A stretch of DNA of 64,000 bases from Natrinema pellirubrum DSM 15624 (GCF_000230735.2 NC_019962.1:2914001-2978000); one strand, 5' to 3'; shown: positions 52,106-61,010, counted from the first letter of the stretch. The notes: generated by a model from the letters alone, not told the origin. Made by a program: numbers and translations.

Positions 52106-52684
52106 TCAGCGAGCCCGACGGGCGCGCAGTAGTCGCCACATGTCAGCCGCGACCGGCGCGCCGTCGGCGACCCATAGCGAGAACACCGCAAGCCCAAGTA
52201 GTAGCTGAAACAGGACCTGCAGCGTCATGCCGCCGGCGAGAAGCAGGCTCACGTACCGGCCGACGTACAGACCGAGATGGTCGAGAAACCCCCCGTGAGC
52301 GGTCGCTGGCGGTGACGCGAGCGGCCAGAGGACGGTCCGGGGATCGACCGCCCCATCTCTGAGCAGTTGGCTGAGCAGGTCCGCAAGCGGGTGAGAGAGA
52401 TACGCGATCGAGAACGCACCCGCAAGCGTTCGACGGCCCCACCGGGCGGCCACCGCGTACGCACCGAGACAGACGAGCGGCGCGACGAAGATCGAGTGAC
52501 CGACGGAGTAGCCGGCGTCCGTGAGTCCGACCGTCCAGGCGAGGGGTTTGTCGAGCAGATCCGGGAACTGTGAGCCAACGGCGACGGCGAGTACCCCGCA
52601 CGCCGAGGGCGGCTCTCGAGCGATCGTATTCGTGGCTAGCGAGTAGAGAACGTACGCGACCGCGAGGTGTTCCCACGGCCACAT
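52106..52684 (-). CDS. YdjM-like membrane-bound metal-dependent hydrolase (DUF457)
   Basis: The 192-residue protein starts MWPWEHLAVAYVLYSLATNT. It has the DUF457 histidine/acid positions WEHL, SQFPDLLDKPLAW, GYSVGHSIFV and YLSHPLADLL. There are four to five membrane helices. The stop of the DUF1616 gene is directly next to its start (52685), so both are co-transcribed. Its reaction is unknown; family members are called hydrolases on motif grounds only. Confidence 0.85.
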   Translation of the reverse strand: MWPWEHLAVAYVLYSLATNTIAREPPSACGVLAVAVGSQFPDLLDKPLAWTVGLTDAGYSVGHSIFVAPLVCLGAYAVAARWGRRTLAGAFSIAYLSHPLADLLSQLLRDGAVDPRTVLWPLASPPATAHGGFLDHLGLYVGRYVSLLLAGGMTLQVLFQLLLGLAVFSLWVADGAPVAADMWRLLRARRAR

Positions 52685-53674
52685 CTATGTCACCTCGATC
52701 GGCAGGTGAATCGCACGATAGGCGTTCTCCGTCGTCGGCTCCGCCGGCGGTTCGCCCACGTAGAGCAACAGCGTTACCCGTAGGTTGTCGCCCCGCATCG
52801 ACGGCGTGATCGCGAGGGTCTGTCCGTGGGAGTCGCCGGCGGCGACCGTCGCAGTCCGCCTGTCTACTTCGGTCGATTCGCGGACGGTCGTCGCGTTCTC
52901 CTCGTAACTCACCCGCTGGAGCAACGCCACAGTCGTGTAGGTCCGTTCTTCGTGTTCCCGGTTCGTGATCGTCGCCTGCAGTTCCTGTGGCTCGCCCGCA
53001 GTATAGGTCGACTCGTACATCGTGTCGGTCTCGCCGGTGACGTTCTCGGTTTCGACCGAAAACTCCGTGAACCCGTCGTGTTGTGGCGGATTCGCGAGGG
53101 CGAATCCCCCGCTCGCGAGCAACAGGACGAGCCCGATCACGATCGCCAGGTTGTACGGTCGACGGCTGGTCCGCTCGTACGGACTCGGCCGTCCGCGATC
53201 GAAGAACGGGGAGACCGGCGAAATCGACGGCACGAACCGTCGATCGGCCGGACAGCGGTAGCGAGAGACGATCGCGAGGAGCGCGAGGACGACGGTGAGT
53301 ATGGAGAGTCCGAGGAGGATCGGTTTCAGCGCCACACCCCTAGGGGTTACGGTCGCGAAAAGGGCAATCGCGGGAACGAGGGCAACGCTAAAGACGACTG
53401 ATAGGATCGTCCGCTCGATCGCCTCGAGCCCGCCACTGACCAGCAACGGATTCCCGAGTCCCGTCTTCTCGTCGTCGAAGGATTGGTACTCGTCGTTCGG
53501 TTCGTCCGGAAAGAGTGCGGAGACGAGCGCATACCCGGGTAGAAAGAGGACGAGGGGAATCGTCAAGACGATTCGTTCGATGCCGGAGAGACCCGAAATG
53601 ATCCCGAACATGAGCCCGCCAGTGACTGCGATGACGACCGCGAGATCGAAAAACCACCAGTCGGTGTCGCTCAT
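52685..53674 (-). CDS. DUF1616 membrane protein
   Basis: The 329-residue protein starts at ATG 53674 (MSDTDWWFFDLAVVIAVTGG), supported by an AATAAA-like TATA box about 30 nt upstream; longer in-frame starts lie upstream of that box. Four helices precede the outside domain. The first DUF1616 part contains GIERIVLTIPLVLFLPGYAL and LGNPLLVSGGLEAIERTILS. After the last helix comes an extracytosolic beta-rich domain with NPPQHDGFTEFSVETENVTG and many NxT sites. Such proteins are frequent near haloarchaeal glycan genes; role unknown. Confidence 0.85.
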   Translation of the reverse strand: MSDTDWWFFDLAVVIAVTGGLMFGIISGLSGIERIVLTIPLVLFLPGYALVSALFPDEPNDEYQSFDDEKTGLGNPLLVSGGLEAIERTILSVVFSVALVPAIALFATVTPRGVALKPILLGLSILTVVLALLAIVSRYRCPADRRFVPSISPVSPFFDRGRPSPYERTSRRPYNLAIVIGLVLLLASGGFALANPPQHDGFTEFSVETENVTGETDTMYESTYTAGEPQELQATITNREHEERTYTTVALLQRVSYEENATTVRESTEVDRRTATVAAGDSHGQTLAITPSMRGDNLRVTLLLYVGEPPAEPTTENAYRAIHLPIEVT

Positions 53675-53701
53675 TTCCTCGTCACTAGCGGGTGGTGATG
53701 G

Positions 53702-53710
53702 TTTATTATC
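53702..53710 (-). promoter_or_regulatory. TATA box for the DUF1616 gene
   Basis: The minus-strand text is GATAATAAA, centred about 31 nt upstream of the ATG at 53674. Confidence 0.4.
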
Positions 53711-54019
53711 GCCAGAATAAGCCCGCCCCATCGGGTCAGATCGGTACCGAACCATAACGAAGCCGATAGTGAATAGCCGCCCACTCACAACAGTGGATTC
53801 CGTGAACGTCACGCGGTCATGAACGGTCCAAAACTCGCTATAAGATTCCGAACGATGTATCCTCAGTAGGCGTGAAATAAATGCCCTATTGGATATCTCG
53901 TATCGTGGTTTTCAACCCCTATAATCACCAGTATCGGGGTTTTAAAAATATAGAAAAGACAGATAGAATCCCATGGAAATACATAAAATCAGTAATTCTC
54001 GGATACACGGTTTCTATGC

Positions 54020-54026
54020 TTTATTA
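54020..54026 (+). promoter_or_regulatory. TATA box for the gene at 54056
   Basis: TTTATTA is centred about 33 nt upstream of the ATG at 54056, giving a very short or absent leader. Confidence 0.45.
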
Positions 54027-54055
54027 CCTCCCTCTGACTACGGAAGACTGGCGAA

Positions 54056-54667
54056 ATGAAAGCGAAACATATCAGCTCCGAAGAGAAAAGTGGGCAGGGG
54101 ACGACCGACGACGCTCAGGACCCGGCTGACGAAGCTGATAACCCCTCCGAGGAGCCACCGTTTTCGAAAGACGAAATCTTCCATCTCCTCCAGAACGAAC
54201 GCCGGCGCATGGTTCTCCGGTATCTCCGGGGCACCAACGGGCCCGTACGCATGCGAGACGTCGCAGAACAGGTCGCCGCGTGGGAACACGATACTACCGT
54301 CGACGGACTCACGTCTACCCAACGCCAGCGCGTCTACATTCCGCTGTACCAGTCCCATCTCTCGAAACTCGATAACGCGGGCCTGATCGAGTATCAGAAG
54401 AACCGCGGGATCGTCGAACGAAAGCCCCTCGCCGATCGCGTCGACACGTTCCTCGAGCTGGATCCGTCCGAGGACTCGCCCGACGAGACAGACGTTGAGA
54501 GTCCCGAGTGGCAGGATTCCTATATCTTCGCGACGGTCGTCTCCTACGCGATCCTCCTCGGTGCAGTGATGGAGATGCCGTTCACTTCGCTTCTCTCAGG
54601 GATCGGCTTGAGCGCACTCATCCTGTCGCTGTTCACCGTGCTTACGATCCGCCGGCTCGTCAACTGA
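54056..54667 (+). CDS. Membrane-anchored winged-helix regulator, DUF7344 type
   Basis: The 203-residue protein has an N-terminal acidic tail, then a winged helix (residues ~38-125: KDEIFHLLQNERRRMVLRYL, EQVAAWEHDTTVDGLTSTQR, SHLSKLDNAGLIEYQKNRG), then a pair of hydrophobic helices at the C-terminus (SYIFATVVSYAILLGAVMEM; LLSGIGLSALILSLFTVLTI). It is a paralog of the protein at 26981-27607. It is convergent with the next gene, overlapping by 8 bp at the stops. It probably senses something at the membrane; the target is unknown. Confidence 0.88.
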   Translation: MKAKHISSEEKSGQGTTDDAQDPADEADNPSEEPPFSKDEIFHLLQNERRRMVLRYLRGTNGPVRMRDVAEQVAAWEHDTTVDGLTSTQRQRVYIPLYQSHLSKLDNAGLIEYQKNRGIVERKPLADRVDTFLELDPSEDSPDETDVESPEWQDSYIFATVVSYAILLGAVMEMPFTSLLSGIGLSALILSLFTVLTIRRLVN

Positions 54668-55208
54668 CGGCGGCTGCCGTCACACTGCCGAGGGAGAACA
54701 ACCGGCGCACGGTCTGCGGTTCGATCTGTGCGCTCGTCACAACCACACCGAACGCGAGTACGACGAGCAGTACACCGATGGAGATCGCGACGAGTACGGT
54801 CGGCGAAACCGAGTGAGTCCCGTCGACGGGCGTCGCCGAGCGCTCGACCAGTCCCTGTGTTTCGTCGAACTCGATGGCTCCCGATGCATCCAGTGCCGGC
54901 AGCCGGTCCTCGTAGAGGCGCTCGTGGACGGCCGCCCACGTTTCGATCGGCGGGTCGGCTGGTTCGACCAACGCGTCGGTAATTTCGTCGACGGTGGCGG
55001 GCATGACCATCTCGTCGAGGACGGTCACGAGAGCGGCGTTTGACTCCGGAAGGAACTCCCCCACCCGAGTATCGGTGTCGTCTCCCGCCAAGAAATCGCA
55101 GCCCGGGGCATAGACCGTCGTCGACCCGGCATCAGGATCGGACTCCTCGGACCGCTCTTCAGCGGAATCCGCCGACGAAGAGCGCAACCAAGATGGCGTC
55201 AGACGCAT
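54660..55208 (-). CDS. Haloarchaeal winged-helix-like membrane protein, DUF7344-related (182 aa)
   Basis: The start at ATG 55208 (MRLTPSWLRSSSADSAEERS) is set by a TATA box 26 nt upstream. Residues ~50-125 look like a degenerate winged helix (ALVTVLDEMVMPATVDEITD; WAAVHERLYEDRLPALDASG; FDETQGLVERS), as in DUF7344, followed by one membrane helix (VLVAISIGVLLVVLAFGVVV) and a short tail. Its stop overlaps that of the convergent DUF7344 gene by 8 bp. It may act with the neighbour, but this is inference. Confidence 0.75.
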   Translation of the reverse strand: MRLTPSWLRSSSADSAEERSEESDPDAGSTTVYAPGCDFLAGDDTDTRVGEFLPESNAALVTVLDEMVMPATVDEITDALVEPADPPIETWAAVHERLYEDRLPALDASGAIEFDETQGLVERSATPVDGTHSVSPTVLVAISIGVLLVVLAFGVVVTSAQIEPQTVRRLFSLGSVTAAAVS

Positions 55209-55230
55209 ATTCCAGGCTAACTCCCCGTGG

Positions 55231-55237
55231 TATATAA
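55231..55237 (-). promoter_or_regulatory. TATA box for the gene at 55208
   Basis: The minus-strand text TTATATA is centred 26 nt upstream of the ATG at 55208, implying a leaderless mRNA. Confidence 0.55.
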
Positions 55238-55354
55238 GGTTTCTCACGGTTTATTTCCCGTAAACTGAATAGGTGGCTGTTAGGCGCTGTTCACGGGAGT
55301 TCGCCGCGGCCGCACATATCGGATAATAGAACTGTCGCCGCTGTGGCTCTCTGG

Positions 55355-57058
55355 TTATGCGACCGCTGGATCCGGGGGTCGAAGCCAGGAGCGCAGTCGC
55401 ATTGCTCCCTCCGGCCGGAACTCGAGCCACCCGCGGAGGTCGATGACCCTGAGCTTGTGGCGGGTCGGGAGGCTGTGGACGTGCGGTAGGTCGCCCAGAT
55501 GCCGCTGATCGAAGTCGTGTCGTTCGAAGAGTGCCTCCCGGTCCGGCCAGGGAGGTTCGAACGACGAGAGAAACGGGGTCTTCCGGCGGACGAAGCCTTC
55601 GATCTCGTTGAAAAGCGTCGTCTCGTGTGGGCGGTCTGGGGGTCTGTGTCGCAAGATGTCGTCGTCGATCCGTTCACACGCCCGGAGGAACGTCTCCGTC
55701 GTTCGGCGTTCCGGCGGGGTCCGGAGATGCCAGTCGATCAGGTCCCGATCGGCCGCCAGAAACGACGTCAGGAAGTTGTCGGAGAGGTGATTGTGAAACG
55801 GCATCGATGGCTGATTGGCGATTCCACAGCAGGTCAGTGCGTTCTGTATCCGGTCCGCACGCGACCGTCTCGAGTCGAACTCGTCGCGGATCGCCCCTCG
55901 GACGAACGCGTCCGGATCGACGGCGAACGAGGTCCGCTCGGCGAGATCGAGGCTGGTTTCGCGGCTGTATCCGAACTTCTCGAGCAAGGCATCGACGGGG
56001 TCCGGGTCGGACTCGAGGCGACCGGTCGGAACCCGCTTGCCGAGGACGTCGACGGTGTTCTCGGCGGTAAAGTGACCCCGGAAGAACGTATCACAGAGGA
56101 GGCCGTGATACATCGTGTCGACATCGATCTCGTCGGTGTAGCCCGCGTGATGGATGTGCAACGACTCCTTGATGCCCTGTGAGTACCGGCGCTTCGACTC
56201 GTCGGGTCGGAGGTACCGCTCGTCCGGCGGGAAGGCGGTGTGGCTCGCGCCGTATTGTGCGGCGACCGCTCTCGCGCCGCGGACCTCCTGTGCGTCTAGC
56301 GATCCGACCGTGTAGCTGTGGGCTATCTCGGGGAGTTGCGAGAGGATGATCCGCGAGTCATAGCCCGCCGAGAGGAGGACGCCCTTTCGGCCGGGGAGGA
56401 CCGATCGCCGACGGAGCGCCCGCTCGAGACGATCGGCGAGTTCCCCGACCGCGTCGAAGTCCGCTGCCGGCTGGGGATCGTAGACGAACCGATCGAGCGG
56501 GTCGATCGCCGTCGACGTGAGTCGGCTGTCGAGCGGGACCCGACGGAGTTCCGAGAGCGGCGTCTTCTCGCCCAGGGCCACCCCCAGATGTAGGAACTCG
56601 AGGACACCGTCTCGGTCGAGCGTCGGCTCCGTGACGGTTCGACCGACCGAAGCGGCGTCGGTTCCGAAGGTTCGAGGTCCCGGTTCGTCGGTGTAGAAGC
56701 ACTCGCGGGAACGGACCGGATCCGTGGCGATAACCGCCTCGTCGGTCGGCCCGGCGTCGATCACGGCCAGATACGAGCCGTTGAGATCACGGAGCGCATC
56801 GATACCGTCCGCCCGGTAGCGCTCGAGGAGCCAGCGAGCCGCGTTCGGGTCGTCCGTGGGGACGTACGATTCGCCCCAGACGAGACAACGGCCCTCGTCG
56901 CCGGTGTACGTGGCGCTCCAGCCCGGAGCGCCGAGGTCGGAATCCCTGATTCCGACCGTGAGCGTCGGCCCGGCGAGTACCTCGTCGAAGTCGTCGCTGG
57001 ATCGAAACTGCTCGAACGTGTCGATACCGCCGAATACACCGAAGAGTTCCCTGTTCAT
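55355..57058 (-). CDS. Asparagine-synthase-like protein without the glutaminase Cys
   Basis: The 567-residue protein has an N-terminal Ntn-like half (MNRELFGVFGGIDTFEQFRS; DLNGSYLAVIDAGPTDEAVI) and a C-terminal ATP-binding synthetase half with the P-loop GVLLSAGYDSRIILSQ, normally SGGxDS. Residue 2 is Asn, not the catalytic Cys, so glutamine hydrolysis is unlikely. Such proteins are common in archaeal and bacterial surface-glycan loci and may make an amide or lactam with ammonia. It is divergent from the deacetylase gene at 57274. Length is typical. Confidence 0.85.
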   Translation of the reverse strand: MNRELFGVFGGIDTFEQFRSSDDFDEVLAGPTLTVGIRDSDLGAPGWSATYTGDEGRCLVWGESYVPTDDPNAARWLLERYRADGIDALRDLNGSYLAVIDAGPTDEAVIATDPVRSRECFYTDEPGPRTFGTDAASVGRTVTEPTLDRDGVLEFLHLGVALGEKTPLSELRRVPLDSRLTSTAIDPLDRFVYDPQPAADFDAVGELADRLERALRRRSVLPGRKGVLLSAGYDSRIILSQLPEIAHSYTVGSLDAQEVRGARAVAAQYGASHTAFPPDERYLRPDESKRRYSQGIKESLHIHHAGYTDEIDVDTMYHGLLCDTFFRGHFTAENTVDVLGKRVPTGRLESDPDPVDALLEKFGYSRETSLDLAERTSFAVDPDAFVRGAIRDEFDSRRSRADRIQNALTCCGIANQPSMPFHNHLSDNFLTSFLAADRDLIDWHLRTPPERRTTETFLRACERIDDDILRHRPPDRPHETTLFNEIEGFVRRKTPFLSSFEPPWPDREALFERHDFDQRHLGDLPHVHSLPTRHKLRVIDLRGWLEFRPEGAMRLRSWLRPPDPAVA

Positions 57059-57233
57059 CGTCGAAGACCACCTCGCAGACGGCGTCCGGATGCGGGGACG
57101 GGTCCGAACGGCCGTCCGCACGTCCGCCTCCGTAGCTTTCCTCCGGCCGAGCGTGCAATTACTATGCGACTGTTAAGCACCGGTTCGACGGGGCCGAGTC
57201 GATCCCGACGACGGTCGATCCGGCCTATCGGAT

Positions 57234-57242
57234 CTATAATAA
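57234..57242 (+). promoter_or_regulatory. TATA-like element for the deacetylase gene at 57274
   Basis: CTATAATAA within GATCTATAATAATAGG lies about 36 nt upstream of the ATG, giving a leader of roughly 10 nt. Confidence 0.4.
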
Positions 57243-57273
57243 TAGGATCGCTGTCGGTAGCATCGGCTCGCCA

Positions 57274-58602
57274 ATGACACGGAAACGCGCCACGCGACGT
57301 CGGTTCCTCGCACTGTCCGGTGCAGTCGGTGCCGTCGGAATGGCCGGCTGTGCGGATCGTATCGAGTCGGCGGTCGATCGGGTCGACACCGGTTCGTCGA
57401 ACGGGACCGATGCGCCGGACGACTCGGCCACGCCGGGGCTTGCGGACGGCGTCCCAGCGCTCGAGACGGCGTTCGATAGCCGGGACCGGTTCCGGCAGCC
57501 GGGCGAATCGCTGGACGACTTCGGCGATCTCGACGCCTGGACAGTCGTTCAGGGCTCGGGAACGGCCGACACCGACGTCGTTTTCGACGGCGAACAGAGC
57601 TTCAGGCTCGAGTCGAACGGGAGCGAGAACGTCATCGCGGAACGGAGCCTCGACGGCGAGGACCTGACGGCGACGGATCTGTCCGTCGCGGTGCGAACGA
57701 CGACGCCCGACAGTATCGCCGTCAACCTGCGTCTCGTCGACCAGTTCGGGAGCGAGAAGGTCTACTCCCTCCGCCAGATCAGGTACCGTGCGCCCGACGT
57801 CGGCTGGTTCAGAACGAGCCCCGGCGTCTTCCAGCAAAGCGAGCCCGAGCCCTCGCTGGATCACCTCGATCGGCTCGAGGTGCAGGTGCTGCACTCGATG
57901 CCGGAAGCGGAAGTCTGGATCGACGACCTGCGCACCCACGAGACGCCCGATCAGGGCTATGTCATGTTGAGCTGGGACGACGGAACGCTCGACTACTACG
58001 AGACGGCCGCGCCGCTGCACGACGAGTACGGGTTCCCGGCAGTGCAGGCACCGGTGCCGCGGTGGGCCGAACAGGGTGTTGACGGGCACATGTCGATCTC
58101 GGAACTGCAGGACCGACAGGAGGCAGGCGATCAGATCGTCGTCCACGGAACCCACGACCCGATTCACGAACTCGACGACGCGGAGACGATCGACGAACGG
58201 CTCAGACGGGACAAACAGTGGTTCGTCGACAACGGGTTCGAGGGGGCGAACTACATCGTCCATCCGCACAACAGTTTCGACAAGACGAGCCTCGAGCGGA
58301 CGACCGACTATCACTACTGTGGCGGGTTCAACCAGGCCGGCAACGTCAACACGACGAGCGTCTACGGCTTCGATCCGCTCGCCCTCCCGCGGACGATCGG
58401 GCACGACCTCGACATCTCGAAGCAGTGTGTCGATCTGGCTGCCAAACACAACCAGTGTACGATTCTGAACTTCCACACGTTCGAGGCCACCAACACGATG
58501 CCCGAGGACGACTACGAGTCGTTGCTCGAGTACATCGACAGTGCTGACATCGAGGTCATCACGTTCGACGACCTCTGGAAGCTGCGTGTGGCCGACCACT
58601 GA
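57274..58602 (+). CDS. Tat lipoprotein with polysaccharide deacetylase (NodB-like) domain
   Basis: The 442-residue protein has a Tat signal (RRRF at 8-11) and lipobox (MAGC, Cys26). Residues ~75-220 form a beta-sandwich (carbohydrate-binding-like). From ~230 a NodB-like barrel follows, with motif 1 LSWDDGTLDYY (Asp235, Asp236), motif 2 HDPIH (His294 and His298) and a C-terminal ILNFHTFEATNTM. It is probably anchored outside the cell and removes acetyl groups from a surface glycan. It has a paralog at 61192 that lacks these metal ligands. Confidence 0.87.
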   Translation: MTRKRATRRRFLALSGAVGAVGMAGCADRIESAVDRVDTGSSNGTDAPDDSATPGLADGVPALETAFDSRDRFRQPGESLDDFGDLDAWTVVQGSGTADTDVVFDGEQSFRLESNGSENVIAERSLDGEDLTATDLSVAVRTTTPDSIAVNLRLVDQFGSEKVYSLRQIRYRAPDVGWFRTSPGVFQQSEPEPSLDHLDRLEVQVLHSMPEAEVWIDDLRTHETPDQGYVMLSWDDGTLDYYETAAPLHDEYGFPAVQAPVPRWAEQGVDGHMSISELQDRQEAGDQIVVHGTHDPIHELDDAETIDERLRRDKQWFVDNGFEGANYIVHPHNSFDKTSLERTTDYHYCGGFNQAGNVNTTSVYGFDPLALPRTIGHDLDISKQCVDLAAKHNQCTILNFHTFEATNTMPEDDYESLLEYIDSADIEVITFDDLWKLRVADH

Positions 58603-58715
58603 TTCGGGCCCCACGAGGGCGTTTCGTCGAGCGGGAGTCGCGTACCGAATCGACCGACAGCGGGTAACGATGCGTCTCTCTTTCGAGGCAAGTACTGGAC
58701 TGCAACGAGAAGCGG

Positions 58716-59894
58716 TTAGCAGTCCGTCGAGAGCGTGAGCCGATCGACATCAGTCGCTCCGTCGTCGTCGACGACGCGCAACGCCACCGGGTGGTCGCCG
58801 GTCGCGCTGATCGTCACGTCGATCGTCTCCCCGGTCTCGTCGAACGAGCCGGTATCACCGAGACGCCACTCGTAGCGGACGAGTTCTCCGTCCGGGTCGG
58901 ACGACTGTGACGCGTCGAGCGTGACCGTCTGCCCGGGCTCGAGCGTCGTGTCGGAACCCAATGCCGGGGCGGTCGTGATCCGTGCAGTGGGTGACTCCCC
59001 GGTCTGGCCCTCGTCGTCGGTGCCGTCGTCGACCGGTTCCGAGGGCTCCGCGTCGTCCCGGTTCTCGGGAGGACTGCCGTCGCCGGCGTCCTCGAGCAAC
59101 AACTCGCCCGCGAGGAGCCGGTCGACGATCGCCGTGTGCCATCGGACACGAGTTTCCAGTTCGACGCCCGTCGAGAGCGTCTCCGCGAGGAACGCATCGG
59201 CCCCCAGATCGCGGGCGGCTTTGTGGACGAGCAAGCCGGTCGGATCGCTCTCGGGGCTGGAGAACGGCCCGGGCCGGAACTCGAGTTCGGGGTCGTCGAC
59301 GAACTTCCGGGTCACGGCGTCGGCGACAGCGCCAGCGGTGTCGGCGGCCGCATCGCTCTCGCCGTGAAAGATCGCCTGGCCGACGCCGTCCATGGGATCG
59401 CCCGCGTAGATGCCCGTCGACTCGTGGAGATCGACGACGACGTCCGGGTCGTATTCGGTGATGACGTCCCAGATGGCCCCTGCGAGTTCCGTTCCCGGGG
59501 GTTCACCCTCCGGGAACTGTCGATTGAGATTGTTTCCGTCGTCGTCGGTTCTCGTCCCGCGTTCGATGGCGACGGCGTTGGCCGCCGGGATCGCGACGAG
59601 CGTGCCGGCGTCGATCGGCCAGTCGGCAATCCGGCCGGCGGCCGTATAGCCCGCGACTTCGTTCCCGTGGATCCCGCCGACGACGACCGCCGTCGGTCCC
59701 TCGGCGTCCGCGGTTGTCACGTACACCGTCGTCTCTTCCGGCGTCCCCTCGCGAACGACGAACGACGCTCGAGAAACGGTCCCCGCGTCCGATCGGTCCG
59801 TATCGCCGACGACGCTGGCGGCGCTTGCACTCGCGAGTACACAACTGGCTGTGACGGCCAATACGGATCGTCGTGAGTGGATATCACGTCTCAT
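58716..59894 (-). CDS. Secreted succinylglutamate desuccinylase/aspartoacylase-like deacylase with PKD domain
   Basis: The 392-residue protein has a Tat-like signal (residues ~8-35; SRRSVLAVTASCVLASASAA). The zinc-peptidase-like core has VVVGGIHGNEVAGYTAAGRI (HGNE, metal His and Glu), VVDLHESTG (second His) and LNRQFPEGEPPG. It belongs to the AstE/AspA (M14-like) group. After a Thr/Pro/acidic linker a PKD-like beta domain (residues ~295-390) follows: VTLDASQSSDPDGELVRYEW. It is probably exposed outside the cell. Substrate unknown; the domain could bind glycan or protein. Confidence 0.85.
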   Translation of the reverse strand: MRRDIHSRRSVLAVTASCVLASASAASVVGDTDRSDAGTVSRASFVVREGTPEETTVYVTTADAEGPTAVVVGGIHGNEVAGYTAAGRIADWPIDAGTLVAIPAANAVAIERGTRTDDDGNNLNRQFPEGEPPGTELAGAIWDVITEYDPDVVVDLHESTGIYAGDPMDGVGQAIFHGESDAAADTAGAVADAVTRKFVDDPELEFRPGPFSSPESDPTGLLVHKAARDLGADAFLAETLSTGVELETRVRWHTAIVDRLLAGELLLEDAGDGSPPENRDDAEPSEPVDDGTDDEGQTGESPTARITTAPALGSDTTLEPGQTVTLDASQSSDPDGELVRYEWRLGDTGSFDETGETIDVTISATGDHPVALRVVDDDGATDVDRLTLSTDC

Positions 59895-60035
59895 CCGGTC
59901 GACCCGTCGGTTCCGAACGGGTTTACTACAGGTGCGATAACCGATGGAAACAGTACCGTTTCAGTTCTGCAACCGTCCCGTCGTGCGTCGATTCGTGCTG
60001 TTCGGTGCCGATTCGAGACGATCGGTGCGGACCGC

Positions 60036-61010
60036 TCACTCGGAACGCGTGTGTCGTCCGAGCGTGATTACGACCAGCAGGGCGACGAGCGCCACGACGA
60101 TCGGTCGCGATCGCCGTCGAAGCCCGGCCCCGGCGACCCAGCAGACGCCGGGATACGTCCGCGGCGACGCCCCAGCCTTGCGGAAGTGCCAGAGGGCCCG
60201 CAGGAACCGCCCCTCCGCGAAGTACCGCTTTGCGATGATGAGTTCGTGCCTCGAGCGGATCTCGTAACCCTCAGCCTCGAACCGCTCGACCTCGGATTCG
60301 TAGGTCGACAGGTACTGTCGGCTCGCAGTTCTCGTCACGTCCGCGGGCGGATGGCCGGTCTCGTTGCGGCGAACGAGTGCCGCGTCGACGTACGCGAGGT
60401 TCCCGCACTCGAGGACGCGCAGACAGAACTCCGGATCCTGGAACCGGTCGAGATCCTCGTCGAAGCCGCCGACCTCTCTGGCGACGTCGGTGCGGACGAG
60501 CAGCGTCGACCCCGCGCCCGGCTGAACGTTGTCCGCGAGGATCTCGCCGATCAGTTCTTCACCACCTTCTCTCGTCGGTTCGTCGTCCGAGCGAGCGAGT
60601 ACGGACGCGGCGATCGACCGGAGCCGTCCGCTCGCGCCGGAGAGGTCGTATGCCGTCCCGCAGTAGGCGCCGACCCAGTCACTCGAGCGATCCTCGAGGG
60701 CCGCGAGCTGGCGCTCGAGTTTCGTGGGCTGCCACTCGTCGTCCGAATCGAGGAAGGCGACGTACTCGCCGTGAGCGTGTTCGAGTCCCGTGTTCCGGGC
60801 GACGTTTGCGCCCCGGTTGGTCGCGTGGAGTACGGGCCGCACCCGCGGGTCCTCGTACTCGGCCAGCACCGACTCGGTGTCGTCGGTCGAACCGTCGTCG
60901 ACGACGACCACCTCGAGGTCGTCGATCGTCTGTGCGAGCGCGCTGTCGATCGCGCGCGGAAGCGTCGCCGCTCTGTTGTACGTCGGGATGATGACGCTGA
61001 CGCGAGTCAT
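60036..61010 (-). CDS. Glycosyltransferase family 2 with C-terminal membrane helix
   Basis: The 324-residue GT-A protein starts MTRVSVIIPTYNRAATLPRA, has VVVDDGSTDDTESVL, NRGANVARNTGLEHAHGEYV and the DxD motif AFLDSDDEWQPTKLE. The acceptor half contains GGFDEDLDRFQDPEFCLRVL. A Cys/Arg-rich end and one hydrophobic helix (PIVVALVALLVVITLG) close the protein. It is divergent from the deacetylase-like gene at 61192, sharing a 181-bp promoter region with a TATA-like GTATAAGC near 61152. Confidence 0.92.
   Translation of the reverse strand: MTRVSVIIPTYNRAATLPRAIDSALAQTIDDLEVVVVDDGSTDDTESVLAEYEDPRVRPVLHATNRGANVARNTGLEHAHGEYVAFLDSDDEWQPTKLERQLAALEDRSSDWVGAYCGTAYDLSGASGRLRSIAASVLARSDDEPTREGGEELIGEILADNVQPGAGSTLLVRTDVAREVGGFDEDLDRFQDPEFCLRVLECGNLAYVDAALVRRNETGHPPADVTRTASRQYLSTYESEVERFEAEGYEIRSRHELIIAKRYFAEGRFLRALWHFRKAGASPRTYPGVCWVAGAGLRRRSRPIVVALVALLVVITLGRHTRSE

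Larger units (their letters stand above)
53675..54055. other. 381-bp AT-rich divergent intergenic region
   Basis: The region lies between divergent genes and from about 53865 is markedly AT-rich for this genome. It contains the inverted repeat AACCCCTATA ... TATCGGGGTT (53914-53941) followed by TTTAAAAATATAG, a TATA box at 54020-54026 for the gene at 54056, and one at about 53702-53710 for the DUF1616 gene. No gene is recognised. Confidence 0.5.
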
